A stretch of DNA of 64,000 bases from JBDHWG01 sp039810085 (lineage in GTDB: Bacteria > Chloroflexota > Anaerolineae > Epilineales > JAHCIE01), in assembly GCA_039810085.1 (NCBI GenBank), contig JBDHWG010000018.1, positions 62,001 to 126,000 on the forward strand, read 5' to 3'. Positions 53,994 to 62,570 of the stretch are shown here, piece by piece. Below the pieces are notes generated by a model. The model was not told where the DNA came from. It worked only from the letters and a program-made list of their open reading frames with translations, and did no database searches. Each line of letters starts with the position of its first letter. The stretch's first letter is position 1. Position numbers and translations under genes: made by a program.

Positions 53994-54908
53994 GTGTTCA
54001 AGGCACGCGCTTACCGCGACTGCGACGACCTCTTCAACACCGGCGCCCTCATCCGCCGCGTCTATGCCGCCGACCCTGGCTGGAACTCGTGGAACTTCGC
54101 CTGGTTCGACATCTGGGCGCAGCGCAAGCTCGCCGACGCCGAGGCGTTCGGCATCCACGACTGGGAGCAGGACGTCCGCGTCTGGGAGGCCGAGGACGGC
54201 GAGCTTGTCGGCATGGCGGCGTTCGCTTTTGGCTGCGAGGCGCGGCTGGTCAGCGACCCCGCCCACCGCGAAGTCTTGACGCAGATGCTGGCCTGGGTCG
54301 AGGGCCACTACAAGCTGAAGGCGGACGACGGCGACGAGCTGTGCGTCCACGCCATGGAGAGCAACCCCTACCTGGAAGGACTGCTCCAGGCGCGCGGTTA
54401 CGTCAAGCCCGCCGAGCACTTCATCCGCCGCGTCAAGCGCTTCGACCTCGACAGCCGTGACCCGGTCATTCTGCCCCCTGGCTTCACCTTCAAGACGCTC
54501 GCGACGGAGGACGACCTGCACGCCCAGTTCGCCGCCGTCAAGGCCGTCTTCCACATGCAGGACTCCGTCCCGGCCTACCGCTCGATCCAGCAAGCGCCCT
54601 CCTATGTCCCCGACCTGGACCTGCTCATCGTCGCGCCATCGGACGAGGTTGCCTCCTTCTGCACCGTCTGGCTCGACAAGGAGAATGACATCGCCGAGTT
54701 CGAGCCGCTAGGAACCCTCGCAGCGTACCAGAAGAGGGGCCTGGGGTCGGCGCTCATCGCGGAGTCGGTCAACCGCCTGCGCGCCCTGGGCTGTCACCGG
54801 CTGCGCGTCCACTCGTGGAGCGAGTCCGTCGGCGCCAACAAGCTCTACGAGGGCGGTGGCTTCCAGCCCGTCAACCGCCTCTACGCCTGGTCCTGGCAGG
54901 GGACATAG
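53994..54908 (+). CDS. Tandem GNAT acetyltransferase
   Basis: A 304-residue protein with two GNAT halves. The second is better preserved: PLGTLAAYQKRGLGSALIAESVNRLRALG is the acetyl-CoA pyrophosphate loop (about residues 235-263), followed by VGANKLYEGGGFQPVNR. The first half (VWEAEDGELVGMAAFAFG, ESNPYLEGLLQARGYVKP) has a degenerate loop. GTG 53994 directly follows the previous stop, so translation is coupled. The substrate is unknown; a small amine or amino acid is likely. Confidence 0.78.
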   Translation: MFKARAYRDCDDLFNTGALIRRVYAADPGWNSWNFAWFDIWAQRKLADAEAFGIHDWEQDVRVWEAEDGELVGMAAFAFGCEARLVSDPAHREVLTQMLAWVEGHYKLKADDGDELCVHAMESNPYLEGLLQARGYVKPAEHFIRRVKRFDLDSRDPVILPPGFTFKTLATEDDLHAQFAAVKAVFHMQDSVPAYRSIQQAPSYVPDLDLLIVAPSDEVASFCTVWLDKENDIAEFEPLGTLAAYQKRGLGSALIAESVNRLRALGCHRLRVHSWSESVGANKLYEGGGFQPVNRLYAWSWQGT

Positions 54909-54951
54909 CTATCTAGCTATACGATTGTTAAGGGACGGACAAAAGGCAAGA

Positions 54952-55019
54952 TTGCCACAGAGGCACAGAGAACACAGAGGTCATGATTATTCTGTTCTGC
55001 TCTGTGTTCTCTGTGGCAT
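54952..55019. repeat. CACAGAG inverted repeat between converging genes
   Basis: GCCACAGAGGCACAGAGAACACAGAG and its near-complement CTCTGTGTTCTCTGTGGC flank a 20-nt spacer. It lies between the GNAT stop and the converging nudix stop, so it could end transcription in both directions. A partial copy is at 7080-7118. Confidence 0.75.
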
Positions 55020-55035
55020 CTCCTCTCTGCTTCGC

Positions 55036-55586
55036 TCAAGCGAGGCCCCTCTGCCGCGCCAGGAGCGCTGCGATCACCAGCGGCACGTCGATGACTTCAC
55101 CGGCGATAGCGCCGCGCAGCACGTCCTCGAACGGCACGCGCACGATCTCGATGAACTCGTGGGCGTCGCGGCCCGCCGACGGAATCGCCCGCAGCCCGCG
55201 CGCCAGGAAGATGTGTATCTTGGCGTCTATCGCGCCGGCGAAGGCCACCACTGTCGTCAGCTTGACAAGCCCCCCCGCCTCGATGCCCACCTCCTCGGCC
55301 AGTTCCCGGTGCGCGTAAACCGCCGGGTCAATCCCTTTTGGCGTCCCGCCGCCCGGCGCTTCCAGCGTGACCGCGTCCAGGGGCGGGCGGTACTGGCGCA
55401 CCAGCGTCACCGTCCCGTCGTCCCACAGGGGCAGCGTCACCACCGAGTCCCAGCGTGCCTCGACCGTCGTCCACGTAATCTGGCCGTCAGGCGTGAGCCG
55501 CTGCTCCTCGATGATGCTGAAGCGGCCCTGGTAACGGACGTGGCGCTCGACGACGGGCCAGGGGCCGAACGGGCCGGGCGTCTCGC

Positions 55587-55590
<4 letters not shown>
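55036..55590 (-). CDS. NUDIX hydrolase (ADP-ribose pyrophosphatase-like)
   Basis: A 184-residue Nudix protein. The Nudix box is recognisable as GGGTPKGIDPAVYAHRELAEE: the REL-AEE-VG catalytic helix is complete, but the first Glu of the GX5E pattern is replaced. YAHRELAEEVGIEAGG followed by AKIHIFLARGL fits the ADP-ribose/NDP-sugar pyrophosphatase subgroup. Its ATG overlaps the lysX stop by 4 nt. A housekeeping or repair role in a lysine operon is unexplained. Confidence 0.85.
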
Positions 55591-56465
<875 letters not shown>

Positions 56466-56642
56466 CTATTCCCCCCAGTCCTCTTCTTCTTCCGGCGCCA
56501 GCTCCAGCGTCGGCGGGTCCAGGTTCACGACTTCCAGCTCGACGCCGCAGTCTTCGCACGTGATAATCTCGCCCTTGACCGTCTTCGGGCCAAGCTCGAT
56601 CTCAGCGCTACACTCGGGGCATTCAGCCGTTGGGGTTGCCAT
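56466..56642 (-). CDS. lysW: Amino-group carrier protein LysW
   Basis: A 58-residue acidic zinc protein. Cys pairs at 8/11 (CPEC) and 29/32 (CEDC) bind zinc, and the hallmark end EDWGE supplies the C-terminal Glu 58 whose gamma-carboxyl carries the intermediates. ATG 56642 follows GGAGGAACTGACC; five further upstream codons in the frame are ignored. It lies immediately before lysX. This gene identifies the pathway as the AAA carrier-protein route. Confidence 0.95.
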   Translation of the reverse strand: MATPTAECPECSAEIELGPKTVKGEIITCEDCGVELEVVNLDPPTLELAPEEEEDWGE

Positions 56643-56665
56643 GGTCAGTTCCTCCATGTTCTGGT

Positions 56666-56698
56666 AGACCTGACAGGTTTTGAAAACCTGTCAGGTCT
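56666..56698. repeat. Palindromic AGACCTGACAGG element
   Basis: A near-perfect 33-bp palindrome (16-bp arms about a central G) separates the exporter stop (56710) from lysW (56642). On the - strand a T-run lies inside the stem, not after it, so it is not a standard terminator. It may dampen lysW-lysX expression relative to upstream genes. Confidence 0.75.
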
Positions 56699-56709
56699 GA
56701 GTGGATACG

Positions 56710-57336
56710 TTACACCTGCCGGTCGGGCAACAGCGCCCAGACACCGAGCAGGCAAAACATGCTCGCGGTCAGCCAGCGAAAGCGCCGCGCCATTGTCTGC
56801 TCGCGTAGCAGCCAATCGCCCAGCGTTCCCGAGAAGTACGCTACCGTGCCGTAGATGCCGAGCGTCAGCAGCATGTACAGCCCGCCGAGGAAGAGCATCT
56901 GCAGAGCGACCGCCCCTCGCGCCGGATCGGCGAATTGGGGCAGAAACGTCAGGAAAAAGAGCGCGGCCCTGGGGTTGGTGATGCTCACCGTGATGCTCTG
57001 ACGCACAATGGCCGTCGATGGCAGCACGGTCGGCTGCGTCTGCGTCAGCGTCCCGTCGGTGAGAAACGCGCGAATACCCAGGTAGATGAGATAGCCGCCG
57101 CCCACGAACTTGACGATGGTGAACAGCGCCGCCGACGTGCGCAGGATCGCCGAGAGGCCGAGTGCCGTGACCGTTGTGTGCATGACCACGCCACAGCACA
57201 GACCCACGACCGCCAGCAGCGCCGCCCGCCGCCCCTGGGTCGCGCCGCGCGTGAGGATATAAATGAAGTTGGGGCCAGGCGTCGCGATGAGCACCGCCGC
57301 CGCTGTGACGAACAGAACGAGATTCTTTGCGTCCAT
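56710..57336 (-). CDS. LysE/RhtB-family amino-acid exporter
   Basis: A 208-residue protein with about six membrane helices and the family hallmark ATPGPNFIYILTRGATQGRRAAL near residues 18-38. FVGGGYLIYLGIRAF and ITNPRAALFFLTFLPQF follow. Such proteins export lysine, arginine or homoserine and similar amino acids. Placed between hicDH and lysW, it may act as an overflow valve for lysine or aminoadipate; substrate not provable here. ATG 57336. Confidence 0.85.
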   Translation of the reverse strand: MDAKNLVLFVTAAAVLIATPGPNFIYILTRGATQGRRAALLAVVGLCCGVVMHTTVTALGLSAILRTSAALFTIVKFVGGGYLIYLGIRAFLTDGTLTQTQPTVLPSTAIVRQSITVSITNPRAALFFLTFLPQFADPARGAVALQMLFLGGLYMLLTLGIYGTVAYFSGTLGDWLLREQTMARRFRWLTASMFCLLGVWALLPDRQV

Positions 57337-57371
57337 CTACATCGAGTCCACAGTAGGTCGGCCGCGTTCAT

Positions 57372-57493
57372 CCGCCGACGCCACCGACTCAAGTCGGTGG
57401 CTGATAGAACGAAGCCTGCTCAAGCAGGCTCGACAGCCCCCTTCAGTGGGGTTGCCAATTTCAGCCTGGCACTTGAGTGCCAGGCGTCGGCGG
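57372..57493. repeat. Nested multi-hairpin (cloverleaf-like) repeat
   Basis: Outer 11-bp arms CCGCCGACGCC (57372-57382) and GGCGTCGGCGG (57483-57493) enclose four internal hairpins: CCACCGACT/AGTCGGTGG (57381-57400), AGCCTGCT/AGCAGGCT (57413-57430), CCCC/GGGG (about 57437-57452) and GCCTGGCAC/GTGCCAGGC (57464-57485). It fills most of the hicDH-exporter gap and could fold as a multibranched RNA. Confidence 0.75.
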
Positions 57494-57518
57494 GCGACAA
57501 ACTCGCTGTACACGTGCG

Positions 57519-58541
57519 TCAACTGTTCCTCACCCGCGCTGCAATGGCCTGCGTCACATCGGCAGTCGAGGCGCTGCCACCCAAGTCCGGCGTCCGCGTG
57601 CCCGCTGCCAGTACCGCCTCGACCGCCGCCTCGACCCGCGCCGCCGCTTCTGTTTCGCCCAGGCGCAGCAGCAGCATCGCCGCCGACAGAATCGCGCCGA
57701 CGGGGTTGGCGATGCCCTGGCCCGCGATATCCGGCGCCGAGCCGTGGACAGGCTCAAACACGGCCACGTTCGGGCCAAGGTTCGCTGACGGTGCGACGCC
57801 GAGGCCGCCGACCAGCCCTGCCGCCTCGTCGGACAGAATATCCCCGAAAAGGTTCGTCGTTACGATAACGTCGAAGCGGGCCGGGTTCTTCACCATCACC
57901 ATCGCCGCCGCGTCCACCAGCATCTCGTCCACGTCGAGCATCGGGAAGTCGGCGGTGACACCCCGCACGGTGTCGCGGAACAAGCCGTCGCTGATGCTCA
58001 GCACGTTGGCCTTGTGGACGATGGTCAGGCGGGCGCGGCCATTCGGGCGGCTCGCGGCGCGTTGCGCGGCCATCTCGCACGCGGCGCGGCCGATGCGCTC
58101 CGACGCGGCTCGGGTGATGACACGCTCGGCGATGGCCGTGTCGCCCTCCCGCTGCTCGCGCCCGGCGTACAGCCCCTCGGTGTTCTCGCGGAAGATGACG
58201 AAATCGAGGCCGGGCCGCGTGTCCGGCACGAGCAGCGACCGCGTCGGGCGGACGTTGGCGTAGAGGTCGAACGTGCGGCGCATGGCGAGGATAGGGCTGC
58301 GGTAGCCCTCGACCTTGCGCATGGGCGACTGAGTCGCGCCGAACATGGCGACGCCGCAAGCGCGGATAGTCTCCACGGTCGCGTCGGGCAGCGCGTTGCC
58401 GGTGCGCTCGAAACACCCCCAGCCCGCGTCCGCCCACTCAAAAGCAAGAGGCAACCCGGTCGCCTGGAGAACCTCAGCGGCGGCTGGGATCACCTCCTGG
58501 CCGACGCCATCGCCGGGAATGAGGCAGATACGATGCGTCAC
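57519..58541 (-). CDS. hicDH: Homoisocitrate dehydrogenase
   Basis: A 340-residue beta-decarboxylating dehydrogenase (isocitrate/isopropylmalate/homoisocitrate family) giving 2-oxoadipate. ICLIPGDGVGQEVIPAA is the start, the substrate loop reads SPILAMRRTFDLYANVRPTRSL (about residues 83-104), VIFRENTEGLYAG and TNLFGDILSDEAAGLVGGLG give the metal Asp residues, and FEPVHGSAPDIAGQGIANP binds NAD. Homoisocitrate specificity is assigned from the adjacent hcs and lysTU genes. GTG 58541 overlaps the methyltransferase stop (GTGA), and its purine-rich ribosome-binding region is repeat-derived. Confidence 0.87.
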   Translation of the reverse strand: MTHRICLIPGDGVGQEVIPAAAEVLQATGLPLAFEWADAGWGCFERTGNALPDATVETIRACGVAMFGATQSPMRKVEGYRSPILAMRRTFDLYANVRPTRSLLVPDTRPGLDFVIFRENTEGLYAGREQREGDTAIAERVITRAASERIGRAACEMAAQRAASRPNGRARLTIVHKANVLSISDGLFRDTVRGVTADFPMLDVDEMLVDAAAMVMVKNPARFDVIVTTNLFGDILSDEAAGLVGGLGVAPSANLGPNVAVFEPVHGSAPDIAGQGIANPVGAILSAAMLLLRLGETEAAARVEAAVEAVLAAGTRTPDLGGSASTADVTQAIAARVRNS

Positions 58542-59440
58542 GATGTCCCCCCCATTCCCCCCGCCCCTTCCCCCACAAGTGGGGAAGGGGGGCCAGCAGA
58601 CTCTTCCGCTCCCCCCTCTCCCGTTCTGGGAGAGGGGGGCGTCGCCGTCGGCGTCAGTCCGTAGCGCGACGGCGACGAAAGGGGGTGAGGGACGACCTTT
58701 CGCGCCTTCCAGATGTTTTCGATGGGCCACTGACGCGCCCAGTTGAGATTCTTTGAGTAGGTGCTTGTCGCGTTCTCTGGCGGCTGAAGCTCGATGAGGT
58801 CTTCCACCACGAGGCCGTTGGCGCGGAACAGGCGGATCCAGTCGCCGTAGGGGAGGTTGTAGCTGATGCTCTGGCCGTCATCCCAGCGCCGCCAGCCGAA
58901 ATAGGGCCGCTGGAGCCGGGTGTCCAGGTCGTCAGTCGCCTCGTTGTAGCACACCTCCCACCATATGCTACTCATGTTGAACACGAGCAGCCCGCGGGGC
59001 CGCAGCAGACGCGCCGCCTCCGGCACGGTCTTGAACGGGTCGCCCCAGGTCATGCCGCCGTGGTCGCAGAAGACGATGTCGAAGCTCGCGTCGGGCAGCG
59101 GCGCTTGCTCGGCCGGGGCGTGTACCAGCGGGAAGTCGACACCGTGCGCCGCCATGAGCCGGCGGGCGTGTTCGAGCTGTCGCGCGGAGTTATCGAGGCC
59201 CACGGGACGCGCACCGCGCTTCGCCAGGAAGATGGACCACTGCGCCGCGCCGCAGCCCAATTCCAGGATGTCCTTGCCCGCCACGTCGCCCAGCGCGTTG
59301 ACCTCACTCTCCGGTATCGCCCACATGCCCCAAACGCACTCGCGCTCGTTGAGCTGCGAGGCGTGCTGCGCCTGGTACTCGTCGGCGCGGCTGTCCCAGA
59401 AAACGCGGTTCTGCTCAAAGCTGCTGGCCGCGTCTGTCAT
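58538..59440 (-). CDS. SAM-dependent methyltransferase with repeat-derived C-terminal tail
   Basis: A 300-residue class I methyltransferase. Motif I is DILELGCGAAQWSIFLAKRG (about residues 57-76), then PVGLDNSARQLEHA, DIVFCDHGGMTWGDP and AARLLRPRGLLVFNMSS. The fold should end near residue 247 (IENIWKARKVV). The remaining ~50 residues (PLSSPSRYGLTP, PPSPRTGEGG, PPSPLVGEGAGG) are translated from palindromic repeats. Its start overlaps the lysU stop and its own stop overlaps the hicDH start, so it is coupled at both ends. Substrate unknown. Confidence 0.82.
   Translation of the reverse strand: MTDAASSFEQNRVFWDSRADEYQAQHASQLNERECVWGMWAIPESEVNALGDVAGKDILELGCGAAQWSIFLAKRGARPVGLDNSARQLEHARRLMAAHGVDFPLVHAPAEQAPLPDASFDIVFCDHGGMTWGDPFKTVPEAARLLRPRGLLVFNMSSIWWEVCYNEATDDLDTRLQRPYFGWRRWDDGQSISYNLPYGDWIRLFRANGLVVEDLIELQPPENATSTYSKNLNWARQWPIENIWKARKVVPHPLSSPSRYGLTPTATPPSPRTGEGGAEESAGPPSPLVGEGAGGMGGTS
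58564..58639. repeat. Pair of C/T-G/A palindromes inside the methyltransferase 3' end
   Basis: Two hairpins, CCCCTTCCCC/GGGGAAGGGG (58564-58573, 58581-58590) and CCCCCCTCTCCC/GGGAGAGGGGGG (58611-58622, 58628-58639), are related to the element at 61257-61285. They are translated as the PSPRTGEGG- and PSPLVGEG-type tail. Confidence 0.8.
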
Positions 59441-59940
59441 GACGCCGCCTCCGCCGCCAGCTTCGCCTTGAGCATGGGGATCAGCCCGCCCGCCGCCAGG
59501 ATGGCGTTGATGCTGGGCGACAGGGGCGGGAAGTCGAACTCGCCCGCTACACAGCGCACCACGTGGCGCTCGGTGTCGATCTCGACCGTCTCACCGGGCT
59601 GAATTGCCGCGACGGCGTCGGGACAGATGACCGGCAGCAGGCCGTTGTTGACGGCGTTGCGGAAGTAGATGCGCGCGATGGACACGGCGATGACGGCGGT
59701 GACACCGGCGGCGCGGAGCGCGACCACGGCCTGCTCGCGGGAGCTGCCGTTGCCCCAGTTCTTCCCGCCGACCACAATGTCACCCGGCTGCACCCGTCCG
59801 GCGAAGGTCGGGTCTAGGTCTTCCAGGGCGTGCTTCGCCATCTCGTTGGGATCGTTGACGTTGTAGGTATATTTGCCCGGAAAGATGACGTCGGTGTTCA
59901 CGTCGTCGCCATACTTCCAGGCCCGGCCGCGTAGGATCAT
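59437..59940 (-). CDS. lysU: Homoaconitase small subunit
   Basis: A 167-residue LeuD-like swivelling domain. NTDVIFPGKYTYNV (about residues 15-28) is the substrate-selecting loop region, and GKNWGNGSSREQAVVALRAAG contains the conserved Ser-Arg. ARIYFRNAVNNGLLPV and GLIPMLKAKL end the fold. With the large subunit it isomerises homocitrate to homoisocitrate. ATG 59940 lies 5 nt after the large-subunit stop; its end overlaps the methyltransferase start (ATGA). Confidence 0.88.
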   Translation of the reverse strand: MILRGRAWKYGDDVNTDVIFPGKYTYNVNDPNEMAKHALEDLDPTFAGRVQPGDIVVGGKNWGNGSSREQAVVALRAAGVTAVIAVSIARIYFRNAVNNGLLPVICPDAVAAIQPGETVEIDTERHVVRCVAGEFDFPPLSPSINAILAAGGLIPMLKAKLAAEAAS

Positions 59941-59945
59941 ACGGG

Positions 59946-61241
59946 TTACTCCAGTTCGCGCGGGTCGATGATGTAGCCCGCGATGGCGGTGGCGGCGACG
60001 ACCGCCGGGTTGGCGAGGTAGATTTCGGCGTCGCGCGTGCCCATGCGGCCCTGGAAGTTGCGGTTGGCCGAGCTGATGGTGACTTCGTGCGGCGCGGGGA
60101 TGCCCATGTGGTTGCCCATGCATGGACCGCAGCCCGGCGTCCCGATGCTTGCCCCTGCCTCGACCAGCGCCTCGATCGCACCGGAGCGCAGCGCAGCCAG
60201 GTAAACCTCGCTCGACGCCGGGATGACCAGCAGCCGCGTACCGGCTGCGACGCGCTTTCCGCGCACCACCCGCGCCGCCGCTTCGAGGTCCTCCAGCCGA
60301 CCGTTGGTACACGTGCCGACAAATGCCTGCTGAACGCGCGTCCCGCGCACCTGGGACACCGGCGCGACCTTGTCGACGCGGTGGGGCAAGGCGAGCATCG
60401 GCTCTAGCGAGCTCACGTCGTAGCGATACGTGGCGGCATACGTCGCGCCGTCGTCCGGGTACAACGCGCCCGCCACAATCTCCTCGCGCCCCGCCGCGAT
60501 ATCACTTCGCCCGGTGCGGCGGGCGCGGCGGGGCGCGAGATAGTCGAACGTGACGTCGTCAGGCGGAAGATAGGCGTTCTTTGCGCCCATCTCGGCCATC
60601 ATGTTCGGGATGACCATGCGGCTGTCGATGCTCAGGGCGCCGATGGCCGGACCGTGGAACTCGACGGAGAAGTAGAGACCGCCGTCCGCGCCCAGGTCGC
60701 CGATCACCTTCAAGCAGAAGTCCTTGGACGTCACGCCCTCGGGCCACGCGCCATCGACCTGGATGCGCATGCTCTCCGGGACGCGCAGCCATAGCTCGCC
60801 CGTCGCCCAGATGGCGGCCATCTCGCTGCGGCCGACGCCCGCGCCGAACGCGCCGAGCCAGCCGAAGTGGGGCGTGTGGCTGTCCGCACCGAGGATGGTC
60901 TGCCCCGGCAGGACGATGGCCTCCTCGCTAAGCACCTGGTGGCAGATGCCGCGGCCGACCTCGAACACATTGGTGACCCCCTGCTCGGCGGCGAAGCGCC
61001 GCGTGTCCACGTGGTTCTGAGCGTGGGCGGTCGTCGGCGCGGGGACGGCATGGTCCATGGTGAACGCCAGGCGCTCCGGGTAGCGCACTTTCTGGATGCC
61101 CAGGCTATAGAACGTGCGCGAGATGGGCGCGGTGTTGTCGTGGCTCAGCGCCACGTCCGGCTGCGCGTCCACGATCTGCCCGGCGACCACCTCCGGTAAT
61201 CCCGCTGCCCGAGCCAGCGCCTTCTCAGCGAATGTCTTCAC
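59946..61241 (-). CDS. lysT: Homoaconitase large subunit
   Basis: A 431-residue LeuC/aconitase-type protein. The three 4Fe-4S Cys ligands are visible in FVGTCTNGRLED and GTPGCGPCMGNHMG (about residues 303, 363 and 366). The N-terminal half has VDAQPDVALSHDNTAP, FTMDHAVPAPT and GADSHTPHFGWLGAF. Homoaconitase rather than isopropylmalate isomerase is inferred from the neighbouring hcs. GTG 61241 is the start; GAGGGAAC upstream overlaps the end of the hcs gene. Confidence 0.88.
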   Translation of the reverse strand: MKTFAEKALARAAGLPEVVAGQIVDAQPDVALSHDNTAPISRTFYSLGIQKVRYPERLAFTMDHAVPAPTTAHAQNHVDTRRFAAEQGVTNVFEVGRGICHQVLSEEAIVLPGQTILGADSHTPHFGWLGAFGAGVGRSEMAAIWATGELWLRVPESMRIQVDGAWPEGVTSKDFCLKVIGDLGADGGLYFSVEFHGPAIGALSIDSRMVIPNMMAEMGAKNAYLPPDDVTFDYLAPRRARRTGRSDIAAGREEIVAGALYPDDGATYAATYRYDVSSLEPMLALPHRVDKVAPVSQVRGTRVQQAFVGTCTNGRLEDLEAAARVVRGKRVAAGTRLLVIPASSEVYLAALRSGAIEALVEAGASIGTPGCGPCMGNHMGIPAPHEVTISSANRNFQGRMGTRDAEIYLANPAVVAATAIAGYIIDPRELE

Positions 61242-61247
61242 GTTCCC

Positions 61248-62432
61248 TCACCCTCTAGCCCCCTCTCCCACAAGGGGAGAGGGGGTAACGGAAACATCTG
61301 CGGCCCAGCGGCGCAGCACGTCGTCCACGTCATTCAGCTCCAGCGGCTTCTCGTCGGCCAGCGCCTTGATGTGGCCGGTGACGACCTTGATCTGGTCGTC
61401 CGTCAGGTTGAGGCCAAGCTGCTCGGCGCGGTCCTTGATGGCATTCCAGCCCGTCAGACGGTGGGCGATGCTGACGTAGCGTGTCAGGCCGAAGTCCGTT
61501 GGGTCCAGCGCTTCGTAGGTCTCCGGATTGTTGAGGATGGCCTTGGCGTGGATGCCCGCCTTGTGGGTGAACGCTGTGATGCCCGTGACGTAGTTGTTGA
61601 ACGGGATGCCGATGCCAACCATGTCGGCCACCATCGTATCCAGGTCGTGCAGCATGTCCAGGCGGTACTTGGCGCGGACGGCGGCGCGGTCGAGGGTGTA
61701 CATGCGCGCCACGAAGCCGCCAAGCGGGGTGATGCCGTTGCGCTCGCCGATGCCTAGGATAGATGTGTCAATGTGGGTCGCGCCACCTTCGAGCGCCGCG
61801 TAGGAGTTGGCGATGGCGCAGCCGGAGTCGTTGTGGCCGTGGAACTCGATGTCACAGCGCACCAGGCGGCGCAGTGTGCTGACCAGGCGGTAGACCTGGG
61901 TCGGCGTGGCGACACCCACCGTGTCCGCGATGCCGACGCGGTCTACGACGCCGAGCCGGTCGACGGCCAGGTAGACGCGGAACAGGTCCGACTCGTCGCT
62001 ACGGAACGAGTCCTCGGTGCTGAAGCGCAGCTCGACGTTGGGCGCTTGCTCGCGGATGAACGTCAGCACCTCGGCGGCGAGGTCCACGATCTGGTCGATG
62101 GACTTGCCGTGGCTGAACTGGCGCAGGTAGGACGAGGTGCCGATGACTGTGTCGATGCCGTCGACGCCGGTATCGAGGGCGCGCAGGGCGTCCTCCTTGT
62201 GGCAGCGAATGTGGGTCAGGATGCGCGTACGCAGGCCGAGACCGGCGATGGCGCGGGCATCGGCCTCGCTCATCGGCGACGCCAGGGGCGACGTCAGCTC
62301 GATGTACTCGACGCCGAACTCGTTGAGCGCCTGGGCGATGCGAACTTTCTGCTCGGTCGTGAAGTTAGCGCCGACAAACTGCTCGCCCTCGCGCAGGGTC
62401 GACTCGATGATATTCCAGCGGTCGAGAGGCAT
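61248..62432 (-). CDS. hcs: Homocitrate synthase
   Basis: A 394-residue DRE-TIM metallolyase that condenses acetyl-CoA and 2-oxoglutarate, the committed step. ESTLREGEQFVGANFT (residues 10-25) holds the metal Asp/Glu-Arg-Glu region, followed by VEYIELTSPLASP, LTHIRCHKEDA, CDIEFHGHNDSGCAIANSYAAL (His-x-His) and GERNGITPLGGF. There is no C-terminal regulatory domain, as in Thermus-type enzymes. The last residues (TPSPLVGEGARG) are encoded by a palindromic repeat. Of ten Lys codons nine are AAG. ATG 62432 follows GAGGAGG. It is preceded by a lysine-rich leader and terminators. Confidence 0.92.
   Translation of the reverse strand: MPLDRWNIIESTLREGEQFVGANFTTEQKVRIAQALNEFGVEYIELTSPLASPMSEADARAIAGLGLRTRILTHIRCHKEDALRALDTGVDGIDTVIGTSSYLRQFSHGKSIDQIVDLAAEVLTFIREQAPNVELRFSTEDSFRSDESDLFRVYLAVDRLGVVDRVGIADTVGVATPTQVYRLVSTLRRLVRCDIEFHGHNDSGCAIANSYAALEGGATHIDTSILGIGERNGITPLGGFVARMYTLDRAAVRAKYRLDMLHDLDTMVADMVGIGIPFNNYVTGITAFTHKAGIHAKAILNNPETYEALDPTDFGLTRYVSIAHRLTGWNAIKDRAEQLGLNLTDDQIKVVTGHIKALADEKPLELNDVDDVLRRWAADVSVTPSPLVGEGARG
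61257..61285. repeat. CCCCTCTCCC/GGGAGAGGGG palindrome at the hcs 3' end
   Basis: Two 11-bp arms around ACAA. On the - strand the element encodes the last ~12 residues of homocitrate synthase, and its continuation supplies the stop codon and the purine-rich sequence before lysT. Confidence 0.8.
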
Positions 62433-62469
62433 GGGTCCTCCTCAAAGGATGTGCGCGGTACGCGACAAC

Positions 62470-62499
62470 AAAAAAACGCCTGGGTCTTGGAGCCAGGCG
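62470..62499 (-). terminator. Attenuator terminator 2 upstream of hcs
   Basis: Seven GC-rich base pairs (CGCCTGG at 62493-62499 on the - strand with CCAGGCG at 62477-62483), a 9-nt loop and a run of seven T make a standard intrinsic terminator 38 nt before hcs. Its 5' arm contains CTGGCTCC, which can alternatively pair with GGAGCCAG of the preceding hairpin. Confidence 0.85.
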
Positions 62500-62505
62500 G
62501 ACAAC

Positions 62506-62539
62506 AAAAACTGGCTCCCCGAACCGTCCGGGGAGCCAG
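62506..62539 (-). terminator. Attenuator hairpin/terminator 1 upstream of hcs
   Basis: Perfect 11-bp arms (62529-62539 and 62511-62521) with a 7-nt loop, followed on the - strand by TTTTTGTTG. Its 5' arm and loop (CCCGGACGG, 62532-62524) can pair instead with CCGTCTGGG (62582-62574) at the end of the leader peptide gene. Confidence 0.82.
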
Positions 62540-62570
62540 CATGAGACTCAGTCAAGCCATGAGGCAAGGA

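Noticed and set aside
56666..56698. Intrinsic terminator before lysW
   Set aside because: The palindrome has its T-run inside the stem and is followed by non-T sequence, so it is listed as a dispersed repeat instead.
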